A DNA stretch of 64,000 nt from contig JANEZZ010000975.1 in assembly GCA_026122225.1 (NCBI GenBank), forward strand, positions 186,001 through 250,000, written 5' to 3'. The position numbers were made by a program, and so were the translations under genes. Positions 10,688-21,059 of the stretch are shown piece by piece (position 1 is the stretch's first letter; each line of letters opens with the position of its first letter). The notes beneath the pieces were generated by a model that did no database searches, was not told the origin of the DNA, and was given only the letters and a program-made list of their open reading frames with translations. The DNA comes from Heloderma charlesbogerti. Its lineage: Eukaryota > Chordata > Lepidosauria > Squamata > Helodermatidae.

Positions 10688-11080
10688 TAGAGACATATGA
10701 GAATTTCATTTTTGCTCACAAGACTTGCAAGGATGCCCCATTCAAAGCTCCGACTGCAAGCGTAAGCGTGACCACATGCCCGGCAAAAATATTCGCAAAT
10801 TGTCGAACACGTGCTCGCTTTTGTCTCATTCCCAAATCCCAGTTTGATTTGCACAACTACCCTGATTTTCCCAAATTTCCTCTATAGACAGAATCGGCCC
10901 TGCTTTGAGGAAATTTGCGTAAACTTTCCATTCGATTGCCGTTCAGTTTGCACAAGTTTCTCGTTCAGGCAAAGCAAGCAGCAATTACAAATACAAATAT
11001 AAATCGGGAATGAGACGAGCTCCAAGACGATGTTTGGGGAATCCTGCCAATCTCAGACACTGCTTGTTCGCCCATCCCTA
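10688..11080. mobile_element. probable hAT-like MITE
   Basis: The left end TAGAGACATATGAGAATTTC and right end TTCGCCCATCCCTA resemble the TAGGGATG-type termini. Flanking 8-mers TTGAACAG and CTGAAGGG match at 5 of 8. The interior repeats AAATTTGCG and TTTGCACAA motifs typical of the other elements here. The boundaries are less certain than for the copies with clean duplications. Confidence 0.45.
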
Positions 11081-11099
11081 CTGAAGGGTGCTGGAATGC

Positions 11100-11420
11100 A
11101 GAGCAGGGACTCTGTTACTGACCTCGGTGGGCAGGCAGGTTCACGCAGGGGGCGGTCCTTTAAATACCCTGGTCCCAAACCATTTAGGACTTGAACACAT
11201 AATCACCCCTTTCAGTTGGGCTCAGAAACAAACTGGGAGCCAGGGCAATTTGAACAGGACTGGAGACAGATGTTCTCAATGAGCCCTTGGCAGCAATCTG
11301 GCTGCAGCATTCTCCCTCACTTGCAGTTTCCAAACACATTCCAGAAATGGTCCCAAAGAGAGCAGGTTGCAATTAGTCTAACTTGCTGTTAGGCTGGCAG
11401 AAGTGGCAACAGGCTTACAC
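11100..11420 (-). mobile_element. L2-like LINE fragment (tentative)
   Basis: Phrases such as CCCAAACCATTTAGGACTTG, AACTGGGAGCCAGGGCAATT and TCTGGCTGCAGCATTCTC parallel those in 53630-54330 (CCCAAGTTGTTTAGGGCTTT, GGGCAGCCAGTGGAGTTGCC, GAGCTGCAGCATTCTACA). Both appear to be the same repeat. The L2 assignment is from general knowledge. Confidence 0.5.
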
Positions 11421-11549
11421 CTTGTATGGCACCACTTAGAGTGCCACCGCACAGATGCAGAAGACTCCACATGGTGGCTGAGATCAATGAAGCGGCTCTG
11501 ACTCTCTAGCAGCAATCAGACAAAAAGAGGGCTGCAGCACTCCTTAGCA

Positions 11550-11823
11550 CAGCGGTGGGCAATCCTCAACCTAATTTAAAACTCCCTCTTGCAAGAGATT
11601 GCTTCAGACCTCCAGTAAGAGTGATCTCTCACCCAGCAGCACTGGGTGAAGAGAGATAGCAGGAGAGGGAGGGAGGAAGAGAGGGAGGGAAAACAGGAAT
11701 GTGGAGGAGTTAGCAGAAAGAGAGAAAAGGGGGACCTGGCCACTTTGACTCTGGTCCTGCCCACCACAAGCACGCAGACCCAAAGGAATGTGGCTCTCAA
11801 CAGACAAAAGTTCCCTACCCTTG
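11550..11823. mobile_element. hAT/Charlie-like non-autonomous element
   Basis: The termini CAGCGGTGGGCAATCC and GTTCCCTACCCTTG are inverted relatives of each other and of the common CAG.GGTGGGCAA hAT end. Flanking 8-mers CCTTAGCA (11542-11549) and CTCTAGAA (11824-11831) agree at 5 of 8, so the duplication is weak. The core is purine-rich (GAGAGGGAGGGAGG). Confidence 0.55.
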
Positions 11824-11969
11824 CTCTAGAAACAAATTGCTTAATTGCAGCATGAAATGTCAATTATGTACAAGCTGTGTTTGAATTTCGGAGACGTGTG
11901 TTAACATGGGGTGACTGACTGGGAAAGAGGTCCTGGGGGTGTTGTAGACAGCGCAATGAAGACATTGAC

Positions 11970-12587
11970 TAGGGATGTCAGAGAATTCTGCCATGGACTC
12001 CCGGAATCCATGGCGGAATGGCCTCCCGTCCCCCGCCACCCCACGGAATCCCCCCGGGACGGAGCTTACCTGGGGCAGATGTGGTGGTGGCAGCTCCAGC
12101 TGGTCTCCCAGCTGGCTGCTGCTGGGCTGCTGCAGCCACAAATGGTGGCCGTCGTAGCGGCCACCATTTGCATGCTTGCAGGCAGCCGTGATAGGCTACG
12201 TAAGTATTTACGTAGCCTATCACAGCAAAGAGCAGGGATGCAAATGGTGTAGCAGCCACCATTTGTATCCCTGCTTTAGCCGTGATAGGCTACGTAAATA
12301 TTTACGTAGCCTATCATGGGCTACCGTAGAGACGCAAATGGCGTCCCCTACGCAGGACGCCATTTGCGTCCTAACCAGCCCGGCAGCAGCTGGAGGCCCT
12401 GCTGCGGATTGGCCCAGACAGTGGCTCTGCAGCATGGCTGTGGAACAGAGCCAACCAGGCAGGATTCCGGGGGGGGGACCAAATTGCCTCCCCCCCCCGT
12501 CGAGGATTCCGGGGGAGGAACAGATCGCCTCTCCCCCCCCCAGCGGATGCCCCAACCGGAACCAGGTAAGGGATTCGTACATCCTTC
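11970..12587. mobile_element. palindrome-rich hAT-like element, family P (copy 2)
   Basis: The ends are TAGGGATGTCAGAGAATTC and GGGATTCGTACATCCTTC. The 8-bp duplication ACATTGAC is perfect (11962-11969 and 12588-12595). The interior holds AT-rich palindromes at 12189-12223 and 12283-12316 (arms GATAGGCTACGTAA). These alternate with GC-rich ones near 12132-12172, 12239-12270 and 12335-12370 (arms GCAAATGG). C- and G-runs lie near 12470-12540. No coding capacity; it sits inside a CR1-clade LINE. Confidence 0.92.
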
Positions 12588-12838
12588 ACATTGACCCAAA
12601 ATGCAATAGCTGTGACAAATTCTATGCTAGGGGTTATTAGGAAAGGGGTCAAATATAAAACTGCCAACATCTTAATGCCTTTATGCAAATCTATGGCATG
12701 ACCCCACTTGGAATATTGTGTACAGTTATGCACACCACACCTCAAAAAGGACATTGGAAAGCTGGAAAAGGCCCCAAGAAGGACAACCAAAACCATCAAG
12801 GGGTTGGAGCGTCTTTCCCTATGAGAAAAGGTTACAAC

Positions 12839-13052
12839 CAGTGGCGGCCAGTGACTCCAGTTCTGGTGAGGCAACGATTCGATTCTGGGTTTTAGTTACC
12901 ACCAGCCAAAACTCTAAAGGTACTATCCAAGGTGCTGAACCTTAGCCTCAAAATGGGTTCAGCACCTTGGATAGCACCTTTAAAGTTTTGGCTGGCTATA
13001 ACCCAGAATGGCATTACTACTCCTCCAGAACTGGAGTCACCAGCCGCCATTA
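12839..13052. mobile_element. hAT-like foldback MITE (214 bp)
   Basis: The two halves are near-complete inverted repeats. The outer arms are GGCGGCCAGTGACTCCAG and CTGGAGTCACCAGCCGCC, and the inner arms are CCAAGGTGCTGAACC and GGTTCAGCACCTTGG. The duplication GTTACAAC is perfect (12831-12838 and 13053-13060), pointing to a hAT-type integration into the surrounding LINE. Confidence 0.9.
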
Positions 13053-13099
13053 GTTACAACATTTGGGCCTTTTACCTTAGGAAAAAAGGAAGTAAGGGG

Positions 13100-13511
13100 T
13101 AGGGATGTACGGACTGTGTATAATCCACTCCATCTGTGTTCCGCAGATTGTCAGGTGCCTTTTGTTCCATCGTCCGCCCACAGATGGATTCGAATTTTTT
13201 TTTCCTCATGGGAAAAATACACAAATAATTACATAAATATTTACGTAAGCATTTATGTAAGCATTTACATAATTCACTTTAGTACTTAATATTTAGCGTA
13301 TTGTCCCCATTCCATTCAAGATTTCCTCAGCAGAAAGTTATGTATTTTCCTACAAATTTATACGCGTAAATTTCAGGAAAGTAAAAAAATCATGCAGAAG
13401 TCCACGGACTCCACACTGCCTGAGGGGATCACTCCGCAGTGGATTCCGCAGGACGGGTTCTTAGAAATCCAAGCTCATTTTAGTCTGTCTCGAATTTCTC
13501 CAGCATCCCTA
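13100..13511. mobile_element. hAT-like MITE, family A (copy 2)
   Basis: The ends are TAGGGATGTACGGACTGTG and TTTCTCCAGCATCCCTA. The duplication GTAAGGGG is perfect (13092-13099 and 13512-13519). The interior shares the GATTGTCAGGTGCCTTTTG phrase with the copy at 62425. It contains TACATAAATATTTACGTAAG (about 13229-13248), which echoes the AT-rich palindromes of family P. Confidence 0.92.
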
Positions 13512-13947
13512 GTAAGGGGACACGATAATGGTGTATAAAATTATGCACAATGTGGAGAAACTGAATAGAGATACGTTTTTCTCCCTCTCTCATAATACTA
13601 GAACCTGGGTCATCTCATGAAGATGATTGGTGGGAGATTCAGGACAGACAAGAAGGACTACTTTCTTTGTACAGTGCATACTGAAACTGGAGGGTTCATC
13701 ATCACAAGATGTGGTGTTGGGCCTCTGAATTCCAGGTGATGGTGAACAACAGCAGGTAAGGACTATGACCCTCATGTGTTACTCATGGGCTTCCCATCAG
13801 TAACTTTCTGGCCACTATGGTAAATAGGATTTTGGACTAGATGGCCCTTTGGTCTGACACAGCAGGGCTCTTAATATGTTCTTATGTGTGTTCAGCAAAG
13901 TCCATTCTAGGTGTCTTTTGTCGAGCCACATGCACTAGCAGTAAGAC

Positions 13948-14299
13948 TAGGAACGTCAGAGGAATCCATCCAGGGGGTGAGTTTCAGCAGATCCCCCAAC
14001 CCCCAGAATCTGGCTTGCTTCCTTACCTGTGAACTAGCCCAGCTCAGTTTGTATCAAGTCAGGCCAACTCACAAATTTTGGGGCGAGCCCTACAAAAATC
14101 ACCATTTGCGCAAATGATGGCCACAATTTGCGCAAATGGTGCCCGCAGGCACCATATTGGGAAGCCTGAGGAAATGGTGATTTTAGGGGGGGAAATGATT
14201 TCCTGGATTTCAAGAAAAAGCCCACAGCTTGGGCCAGGGGTTCTGGGGAAATCCAACAAGCCCCCAAAGGGCCATATTTCCCCGCAATGGCCATCCCTA
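13948..14299. mobile_element. hAT-like MITE (352 bp)
   Basis: The ends are TAGGAACGTCAGAGGAATCC and GGCCATCCCTA. Flanking 8-mers AGTAAGAC (13940-13947) and GATAAGAC (14300-14307) agree at 6 of 8. The interior contains palindromic ATTTGCGCAAAT twice (about 14104 and 14128) and TGGTGCCCGCAGGCACCA, the GC-rich palindrome style of family P. Confidence 0.7.
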
Positions 14300-14501
14300 G
14301 ATAAGACTTGTGTTGTTTCCACAGCAAAGAGCTCCTTTATGTAACAAGTGCTGAAATGAGCCTCAGTGATGGACATAGGAATTTATGCTGGGGGGGGGGG
14401 TATTTTTTTAAAAAAATTCCTCCTCCCATTGAAGTCAATAAGACGGAAATTTCTGCATCAGATTTGGCGTAAAGTTGCACTGTTGACAAAAGCAGAGATT
14501 G

Positions 14502-14543
14502 AAGCAGCATAGGATAAAGCATAAGCGTGCTTTATCCTATGTG
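14502..14543. repeat. short inverted repeat
   Basis: CAGCATAGGATAAAGCA and TGCTTTATCCTATGTGC form a hairpin with a short loop. It may be part of an old MITE whose ends are lost. Confidence 0.6.
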
Positions 14544-14584
14544 CCCCCCACCCTCGCATTCCTCCCAGTGCTGCAGTTAGATAG

Positions 14585-15118
14585 TTTTAAGCTCTGGACT
14601 TAATTCAAGGTGCTGGTTTTAACTTGTAAGGCCTTACACAGCTCAGGACCACGATACCTGACAGAGTGCCTCTCCCAACATGAACCTATCTGGACACTAC
14701 GATCAACATCTGAGGCCTTCCTCTGAGTGCCTGCTCTGAGGGAGGCTCAGAGGGCAGTAACAAGAGAGAGGGCCTTCTCGATCATGGCCCCCCAATTATG
14801 GAACTATCTCTCCACTGAGGCCTGCCTGGAGCCGACACTGTCAACTTTTCAGTGCCAGGTTAAGATGGTCCTCTGTTCCCAGGCACTTAATGGCATATGA
14901 TGGGGCATTTATGTCAGCTGTCTTGATCAAGTCAAGTATTTTATTGAAATTGTTTCCAGCTGTTTAAATTGTTTAAAATTTTGTATGTTAAAAAAGTCAT
15001 ACTATGTGTGTGTGGGGGGGGGTTCCTCTTGTATTTTATGGTTTGTAATTTTTGTGAACCACCCAGAGAACTTCAGCTATTGGACATATAGAAATGAAAT
15101 TATAGAAATGAAAACAAC
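14585..15118 (+). mobile_element. L2-like LINE, 3' end
   Basis: A decayed coding end is readable with small frame changes: LNSRCWF, VRPYTAQDHDT, REGLLDHGPPIMELSLH. It is followed by AACTATCTCTCCACTGAGG and the tail TTTGTGAACCACCCAGAGAA, then CAGCTATTGGACATATAGAAATG. That tail is the usual L2-type ending. A (G)9 run interrupts the 3' UTR near 15013. Confidence 0.65.
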
Positions 15119-15369
15119 AACAGCAATATTCATCATCATCATCTTAACAGCCCCCACCCCAAACGCTATTTTAGGTGGTAATGTGTATTATTCTACTTAC
15201 TTAAAGATATGGAAAGCTAGTTCTGCTGCATTTGGGGACCCTCTTCCCATTCTGCTGAGTGGTACCCCACTGGTACCACTCATTCCTCCCACGACTCTAT
15301 CCACTTACAGCCTTTCCATTCACATATCTGCTGTTCTGCTGACTTAGTGGGGCTTCTGTCATATTGTAT

Positions 15370-15480
15370 AGACCAGCTTCCCTGCAACCATAGTAACTCC
15401 ATATATCTTGGATTACAAATTCCATCAGCCCCAGCCAGTATGGCCAATGGTCAGGGTGATGGGAGTCTTCAGTATAGGAG
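15370..15480. mobile_element. hAT-like foldback MITE, decayed
   Basis: The phrase CATCAGCCCCAGCCAGTATG, then GCCAATGGTCAGGGTGATGG, belongs to a foldback MITE common in squamates. Related copies are at 40133-40270 and 62281-62404. Its right half is lost or scrambled. Confidence 0.5.
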
Positions 15481-15841
15481 ATCTTTAGTATAGGATTGTA
15501 CTCTAAAGCATTCCCTCTCTCTCTCTCTCCCTCCGTCTGTAAAATGTACTCATACTGTTTCTCACAGTTTTATACAGAAGATTCGTGCCATCTATCAGTG
15601 AGGTTCTGCTGTGATTTATGGCTACAAGTGAATCAACTATAATTTGGACCACAAAATATGGAAGTACAAGTATATACTGTACCTTGTTTTACCTGTAAGG
15701 AACACACACCTGACAAAAGGCAATCTTCACATCCAGGGTAGGTTCACTGCAGTAATAGAAGAAATGGCGGCTCATAAATACCTGCAATTCAAAGAACAAC
15801 ACTATGAGTGTCTGGCATCTATTTCTGATGTGGAATTCATA

Positions 15842-15879
<38 letters not shown>
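15842..15879. repeat. (CA)19 microsatellite
   Basis: Uninterrupted CA dinucleotides. Confidence 0.98.
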
Positions 15880-15880
<1 letters not shown>

Positions 15881-17188
15881 CATTGGCTCAGAAGTAAGGG
15901 AGAGACGGTCCCAAAAGACAGAAGATTTTTAGGGACCAACAGACTGTTTCTTCAAGACTGAAGGTTTTCTCTAGTGGCAGCAATGTTGCAGATGACAAGC
16001 ACTGCACTAGAGCGTAGCAATCCATCTGTGGCAATCTCATCCCAGCCCCACCCCTTTAGGAATAGGAGCTGGGCTAACCTCGCAGCTTGAGGCCTTGCGT
16101 TGTCCTCAAGGTGAAGATTGACTGTGGCAGGTCATATTAAAAAGCATATGCTTCGAAGTGTCTGCACACGGCCTCCAAAGAGAAACAAAACCCCAAACCC
16201 ACCAAACAGGAGAAAGCAGAAATATTGGGAGTGGGACTGGAAATTCAAAATGGAATACTTGAGGATTGGATTGACTTGTATCACATGAAGCATTGCATCC
16301 AATAAATAGCTTTGCTGCACTGGAGGAACTGAAAAGGTGAAGCTTATGGGGCTTGAAACAGTATTTTCCAGAACCTTTTCTGGGAGTTGTTACTATTGTT
16401 TAACAGTGATTCACCCATAACAAGAAAATCGCAGATTTGGATGTCATATGAAGCTATCTTCTTTCTGGTTTGAATACCCGCTCAAGCAAAAGGAAAAGCA
16501 AACCAGAAACAACTGGGTTTTCGTGCACCAACATGCAGGTCACTTACACAATGGTTTATTAAGCCAGGATTCCCACATGCAACCGCAATGGAAGTCTTTT
16601 GAAGACCCTGGTGATAAGATTTCATTCTCTGTTTTAAAGATGGATTTGATTATTGCTTAAAAGTTATATTGCAAAGCAGATATGTGCAGTTTCCTGTAAA
16701 CCTAGCAATGTCTATTGCCTGACAACCACTGCACAGGAAGAAGAAAAAAAAAGCAAAAGCTTCCACTGTGATCTCAGCCTAAAATACACATGTGCTAAAT
16801 TTTTAATGAATGAATTATAACCTTGTTTCCAAAAAGCAAGCATGTGACCTTTTCGGCATTGCGCTGCAACAGCTCAGATTGCTGTCTCATTGCTCAGTGA
16901 CTCACTCCAGAAGCTTTCTACTCCACAGATGGTTTAGATTTTTTTTCTCCACCTATCTTTTTTTTTTTAAGCATTTAATATTAATCACTATCTCAATGGT
17001 TTCTGGAAGCCTAGCAGATAATTATGCCCTCTCACTACAGGGGTGTCGAACATCTAAGTCCCATTAAGTCAACCTAGGATGATGTAACTGAAGCATCACC
17101 AAGATATCAAAAGGCTGTGTTTCATATGGGCTTCCGTTCAAATGCACTGAGCTTAGGGAGCAGTAGAACAGGGAAGACAGAAGGGGAG

Positions 17189-17379
17189 AGGCCACAGCTC
17201 AGTAGTAGAGCACAAGCTTTGCATGCAGATGGTCCCAGGTTCAATCCCCTAGGACCTTCTGGCATCTCCAGATAAGTCCTTCCGGAAACCCTGAAGAGCT
17301 GCTGCCAGTCAGTGTCAACAATACTGGGCTAGATGGACCAACGGTCTGACTCAGTATAAGGCAGCTTCCTATGTTCCTA
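17189..17379 (+). mobile_element. tRNA-derived SINE, family 1 (copy 1)
   Basis: The head has an A-box-like AGCTCAGTAGTAGAGCA and a B-box-like GGTTCAATCCC, as in a tRNA promoter. The body includes TCTGGCATCTCCAGAT and GGGCTAGATGGACCAACGG. It closes with TATAAGGCAGCTTCCTATG. Other copies are at 17505, 32899 (minus) and 35704. Confidence 0.85.
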
Positions 17380-17504
17380 ATGGCACTTGGCGAATTAGCT
17401 GGATAAAAGGAAAACAGCCAGAAATAGCATGGGAGGTGATCTTGGGACCCAACTACATGCAACTTGGTGTATCCTTACTGACTTATTGTCACCCTGTACA
17501 TATC

Positions 17505-17680
17505 CTGACTGCATATGACTAAGTGGTAAAGGAGTGTAAAGATCTGTGTTAAATGGTCTTGCCCCCATAAGCCCAAGGTTCGATCTCCAGGTACGGTAGG
17601 AAAAACTCCTGCCTGAAACCCTGGAGGACCACTAGATGAACTTATGGTCTGACTCAGTATAAATCAACTTCCTATGTTCC
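17505..17680 (+). mobile_element. tRNA-derived SINE, family 1 (copy 2, diverged)
   Basis: The B-box-like AAGGTTCGATCTCCAGG is present, and the 3' part GGTCTGACTCAGTATAAATC with CTTCCTATGTTCC matches copy 1. The A-box region is decayed. It lies about 125 bases after copy 1 in the same orientation. Confidence 0.75.
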
Positions 17681-19465
17681 TCTGTACTAGGGGGATCCAC
17701 TTCAGAGGTAGAAGAGGAGAGACCTCCAAGCCACCAGGAGCAATGTAAACTAAAGAAGCAGGCCAGACTCCCTGAGCCCAGGAGAAGTACCCGGCTGTAG
17801 CAGAGGACTCCTTGGGAGTAAGGGGGTGCCTTGGTAGTACAGGGGCTCTCCTCACCAGGAGATTCTTTTCAAAAGTTCCTAACAAGCCACAGCAGGATCC
17901 TGGGCATGGTTCTGACAGCCTCTGTTTAAGAACAGCAGTTGGGTGGGTTCTAGATGAACTATAACAACTGATAACTTTTTCACCCGGATGCCACTAGTCA
18001 AGGAGTTAGCTATAGGGGGTGGGGGGACTGATCCTGACATGGAAAACAGGCAAACTAGAAATTCCCCTAACATCCCTTATTCACAAATCCAGACATGTGA
18101 ACAACCACATTTGGGGGCTTTCAAAAAGATTTGGCACTTGTTAGTTATGTATCACAGAAATGACATTGATTCTCCTTTCTACAATGCACAAAGAGGCAGC
18201 GATCCCTGACAACAAATCCAAGCCAGTGATAATTCATTATTATAATACGATTCCTAAGGGACTGATGCTCTATAGTCAGAGGGCTCCAATATCTGCTGGC
18301 CAGAGCAGGAAAAGTGGCAGAGCTTTTTGCCGCCTCCTGTTCCTCCATTTTGTTTTTTTAGAGCTAGTTAGGTCTCTGAGCTCATCCAGCTCACTCACTC
18401 ACTCACCTGGGAGGAGGGGCCAGGAGAAAGAGAAGCTTGTATATGAGGTGTTTCCAGATGCTCCCCATTCCCTCTCCTCCCCACCAATGGGCATGTCCCC
18501 TTTTAACCCTTCCCAACCTCTTCAGAGGACACTATTGTGTCCTCAGAAGAGAAACCGCCATGGAGTCTGGGGGCTGGGGGAATCCCTATGCAGGTTTTCC
18601 CTCCTGAGGTCATAGCTGTGTCTGTGGTCTTGGGAGGGGGAATCCACTATTTCCTGTGGTACTTGGGACACTCTCGCAGGGACCATAGAATTGCCCTGAA
18701 AGGTAGCATTTTTGTACAGTACAGTGTTAGGTTTTGTTTACCATGATGACTTATTTCCAACTATATTGTTTTATTTCAAAAGGGAAGATCTCAGTATAGA
18801 CATGGTTTGCTTACCTTACAAATGGTGTCATGCTTAATAACTTCCACCAGGTATTTTATTTGTACAGGGTACATTTAACCCCACTGCTGGATTGGTACAG
18901 TCAATTTGTCTTTCAATGGAAGGTTATGCTAATTGTGTCTTTGGTTTTTCTCCCCTTCTTGATGACATTAAAAAATTAGTACTTGTTTCTCCATTGGCTC
19001 TAAAGTAGTCTTTTAAATTATTCTTGGAATAAGTGGACAAAGTGGGTGTGAACATAAGGTAATAATTTAAGTAGGCAAAATACCAATTTAAATCCCAGCA
19101 GAAAAGGTTTAGCTTCCTCCAAGAAACCCCACACTACCAGAAAGAGAAATGATGGCAGTAAATTAAGGCTATTAAAAAATTCACATATAATTTGTCTGAC
19201 TCTTAAACTGATCAACAGGGGAAGGGAGACAAAATGGTTAAAGACACGGAAAGGGGTGGAGGAGAGGAAGACTGTCATACCAGAGTGTGGCAAGACATAG
19301 AACAAGGAACACTGGTATAGCTTTGCTCAGTAGCATTTTTTGAATAAATTCAGAGACAGAAGCTCAGGAGTTCCTTAAACCTCCTTAAATCTTAAACCCC
19401 CAAAGACCTAAACATTAAAATTAGCAATGCCCTTGAAATTTCATCTAAAAACTAAGTTAAGAGTG
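17681..19465. other. mostly unassigned stretch
   Basis: About 1.8 kb with no recognised gene. A 151-codon frame at 18160-18615 has no visible domain or family similarity and is probably chance. The phrase CTGGATTGGTACAGTCAATT near 18890 has a relative near 19932 (CTGGATTGATACAGTCAGTT), so a diffuse old repeat may surround the 19.5 kb element. Confidence 0.5.
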
Positions 19466-19473
19466 AATTTGGG

Positions 19474-19781
19474 CAAAGGTTCTCAAATGTACTCCATGGA
19501 CCACTCATCATCTGTGCACTTCATTCAGGTAGACTATGGAAAGCTTGCACAGCACTTGACTTATTTTTCTGACAACGGAGAGCGAGGCCATTTTAAACAG
19601 GGCCAAAGGAGGCTAACAATATGGCACAGGTTTGATGATACCAGCACTGAAGGAAAAAATTGCTATTTGAACATGACTTATATGTGCTTTAACTTTAAAA
19701 AAAAGTTTATGAAGTGGTCTGCCAAGACCCACAGCAATTTTCAAGTGGTTCGTAAGGGGGGGAAATGTTTGAGAACTACTA
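19474..19781. mobile_element. hAT/Charlie-like MITE (308 bp)
   Basis: The termini CAAAGGTTCTCAAATGT and ATGTTTGAGAACTACTA are inverted repeats of the classical Charlie type. The 8-bp duplication AATTTGGG is perfect (19466-19473 and 19782-19789). The 128-codon frame overlapping it (19427-19813) is incidental and has no transposase motifs. Confidence 0.92.
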
Positions 19782-20024
19782 AATTTGGGGATTCCTTCTT
19801 GGGTGAAGTCTAAGGAATTCCTCCTCAGGTGAAATCTGAGAACATCTGAGGATTTCTCCTCAAATGTAATCTGATGAATTTTTTATGGGGTACATTTGAC
19901 CCCAGGCTTCTTGTGGTACATTTGACCCTGGTACTGGATTGATACAGTCAGTTTTTCTATATGTTAAGTATGATATCTTTTCCAAGGAGTTTCAATAAGT
20001 CGACTCAAATGTATCTGGAAAGGT

Positions 20025-20215
20025 CCACACTTTTATTGATTGCAGCAAGATTTTATTTACTTAAAGCATTTTCACCCCATTCTTCAACCAAAACAGGCTC
20101 TGAGAATGGCTTGCAAAGATCAATAATCAGAAAGTTCCTGCCTTAAGGCCTACACTTTAAAAGTCACAGCACAAAAGGAAAAAGGGGTTGCCTAAAGTGA
20201 ATGGCAAAGCCAATC
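20025..20215. mobile_element. old retroposon 3' fragment
   Basis: The stretch TTCACCCCATTCTTCAACCA, then CTTAAGGCCTACACTTTAAA and GCACAAAAGGAAAAAGGGG, parallels 23143-23275 (CTGCTCTTCAACCAAAAAGG, GCAGGCTTACAATCTAAAAA, CACACAAGGAAAACGGGG). This establishes a repeat family. The class is not assigned. Confidence 0.5.
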
Positions 20216-20382
20216 TAGGGGGTCCTTCATGCACAAAACACATGAGGAATTTCAAGAGAAGCTAAAAGTATTCTGGTATGGCTAGCAACAATGACATCAA
20301 AAATCAGGGGATGTTCACACATCCTTAATGAAAACTCAACAGATCACCAGAAAGGACTGATCTGATAAAAATGTGCATCGTC

Positions 20383-20402
20383 GTCGTCGTCATCATCATC
20401 AT
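20383..20402. repeat. trinucleotide microsatellite
   Basis: TCG units passing into TCA units, about seven repeats. Confidence 0.85.
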
Positions 20403-20559
20403 TTTGGGGTGTGGGTGGCGGCTCCCAGTATGCAGAATTCCCTTCCAAAATGGATTTCCCAGGTTCATCTTATTAGTCCCGTTTGGACAGCCACGGAAAA
20501 GTTTCCTTTCGGACAAAGAATGCCATCGGTTTAAGTCATGCTTTCCTGTTATGTGCACT

Positions 20560-20692
20560 TCTGTATATCTTTCAGTCTGTTTATTAACTGACTTTGTTAT
20601 GTTTTTATTCTGTTCTAACCTACAACATACTGTTGTGAACTGCCTTCAGAATCTGAATTGAAAAACGGTATATAAATTTATGATGAGTCTCA
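20560..20692 (+). mobile_element. retroposon 3' tail fragment
   Basis: The ending TGTTGTGAACTGCCTTCAG, then GGTATATAAATTTATGATG, is the usual form of a LINE or SINE 3' tail in squamates. The 5' part is not recognisable. Confidence 0.45.
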
Positions 20693-20844
20693 GATTATCA
20701 TGTGATAGCTGCAGAGATAATATTGTACAGTTACACAATAATAAATTGTGTGCACCTATCCTTAGAGATGATTAGCTTTCATTGCATATCTGGTTAGGGG
20801 GGGTGTAGAAATTTGCAGCTCTATCCAAAGCATGATTACTCAAC

Positions 20845-20985
20845 TATAAGTCCCGCTGGGTTCAATGTAACTCCCCATTAGACTACAGTCCCATGCACAC
20901 TTTCCTGGGAATAAACACCACTGTACAAAGTGAGTTTCATTTCTGAGTAAGTAAGCATAGGACTGCTGCAAGTGTGCTTAGGACT
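20845..20985. mobile_element. short MITE-like repeat
   Basis: Phrases AAGTCCCGCTGGGTTCAATG, TACAGTCCCATGCACACTTT and TTTCTGAGTAAGTAAGCATA with GGACTGCTGCA resemble a short inverted-repeat element also seen at 63118-63215. Termini are unclear. Confidence 0.45.
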
Positions 20986-21004
20986 GAAGCCATAGTGTCT
21001 GTTG

Positions 21005-21059
21005 ACATTACGGAGAGAGCTTTGGCTATTGGCAGCATAGAAATGAAATAAATAAATAA
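21005..21059 (+). mobile_element. L2-like 3' tail
   Basis: GAGAGAGCTTTGGCTATTGG, then AGCATAGAAATG and an (AAAT)n end, match the L2-type tails at 4.8 and 15.1 kb. The MITE at 21060 is inserted in its terminal TAA repeat. Confidence 0.55.

Larger units (their letters stand above)
11880..13887 (+). mobile_element. CR1-clade LINE (family B), split by three MITEs
   Basis: The LINE pieces are about 11880-11969, 12588-12838, 13053-13099 and 13512-13887. Joined in sense they read through the C-terminal part of ORF2: a DWE.GPGGVVDSAMK-like stretch, then PTWNIV and a [12 protein letters not shown] stretch, GLERLSL, VYKIMHNVEKLNRD. The 3' UTR follows, ending GGGCTCTTAATATGTTCTTA. Each gap is filled by a hAT-like MITE with a perfect 8-bp duplication: ACATTGAC, GTTACAAC and GTAAGGGG. 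The coding frame has stops even apart from the insertions. The left edge is approximate. Confidence 0.85.
15119..17188. other. mostly unassigned stretch
   Basis: About 2 kb with no supported gene. It contains the decayed foldback MITE near 15.4 kb, a CT run near 15513-15533 and the CA microsatellite at 15842-15879. The 105-codon frame over the CA tract encodes a Thr-His repeat and is an artefact. Confidence 0.5.

Noticed and set aside
12371..12874. 167-codon minus-strand frame as a gene
   Set aside because: It spans a MITE, its target site and antisense LINE sequence, so it cannot represent one gene.
15644..15961. Thr-His repeat protein
   Set aside because: The frame simply translates the CA microsatellite.
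17189..17379. tRNA gene
   Set aside because: A- and B-box words are present, but there is no full cloverleaf. The sequence continues into a SINE body found elsewhere in the window.
18160..18615. 151-codon plus-strand frame as a gene
   Set aside because: No recognisable domain; low-complexity Ser and Pro stretches; lies in unassigned intergenic DNA.
19427..19813. 128-codon frame as a transposase remnant
   Set aside because: It covers a 308-bp MITE and both flanks. No hAT dimerisation or catalytic motif is present.
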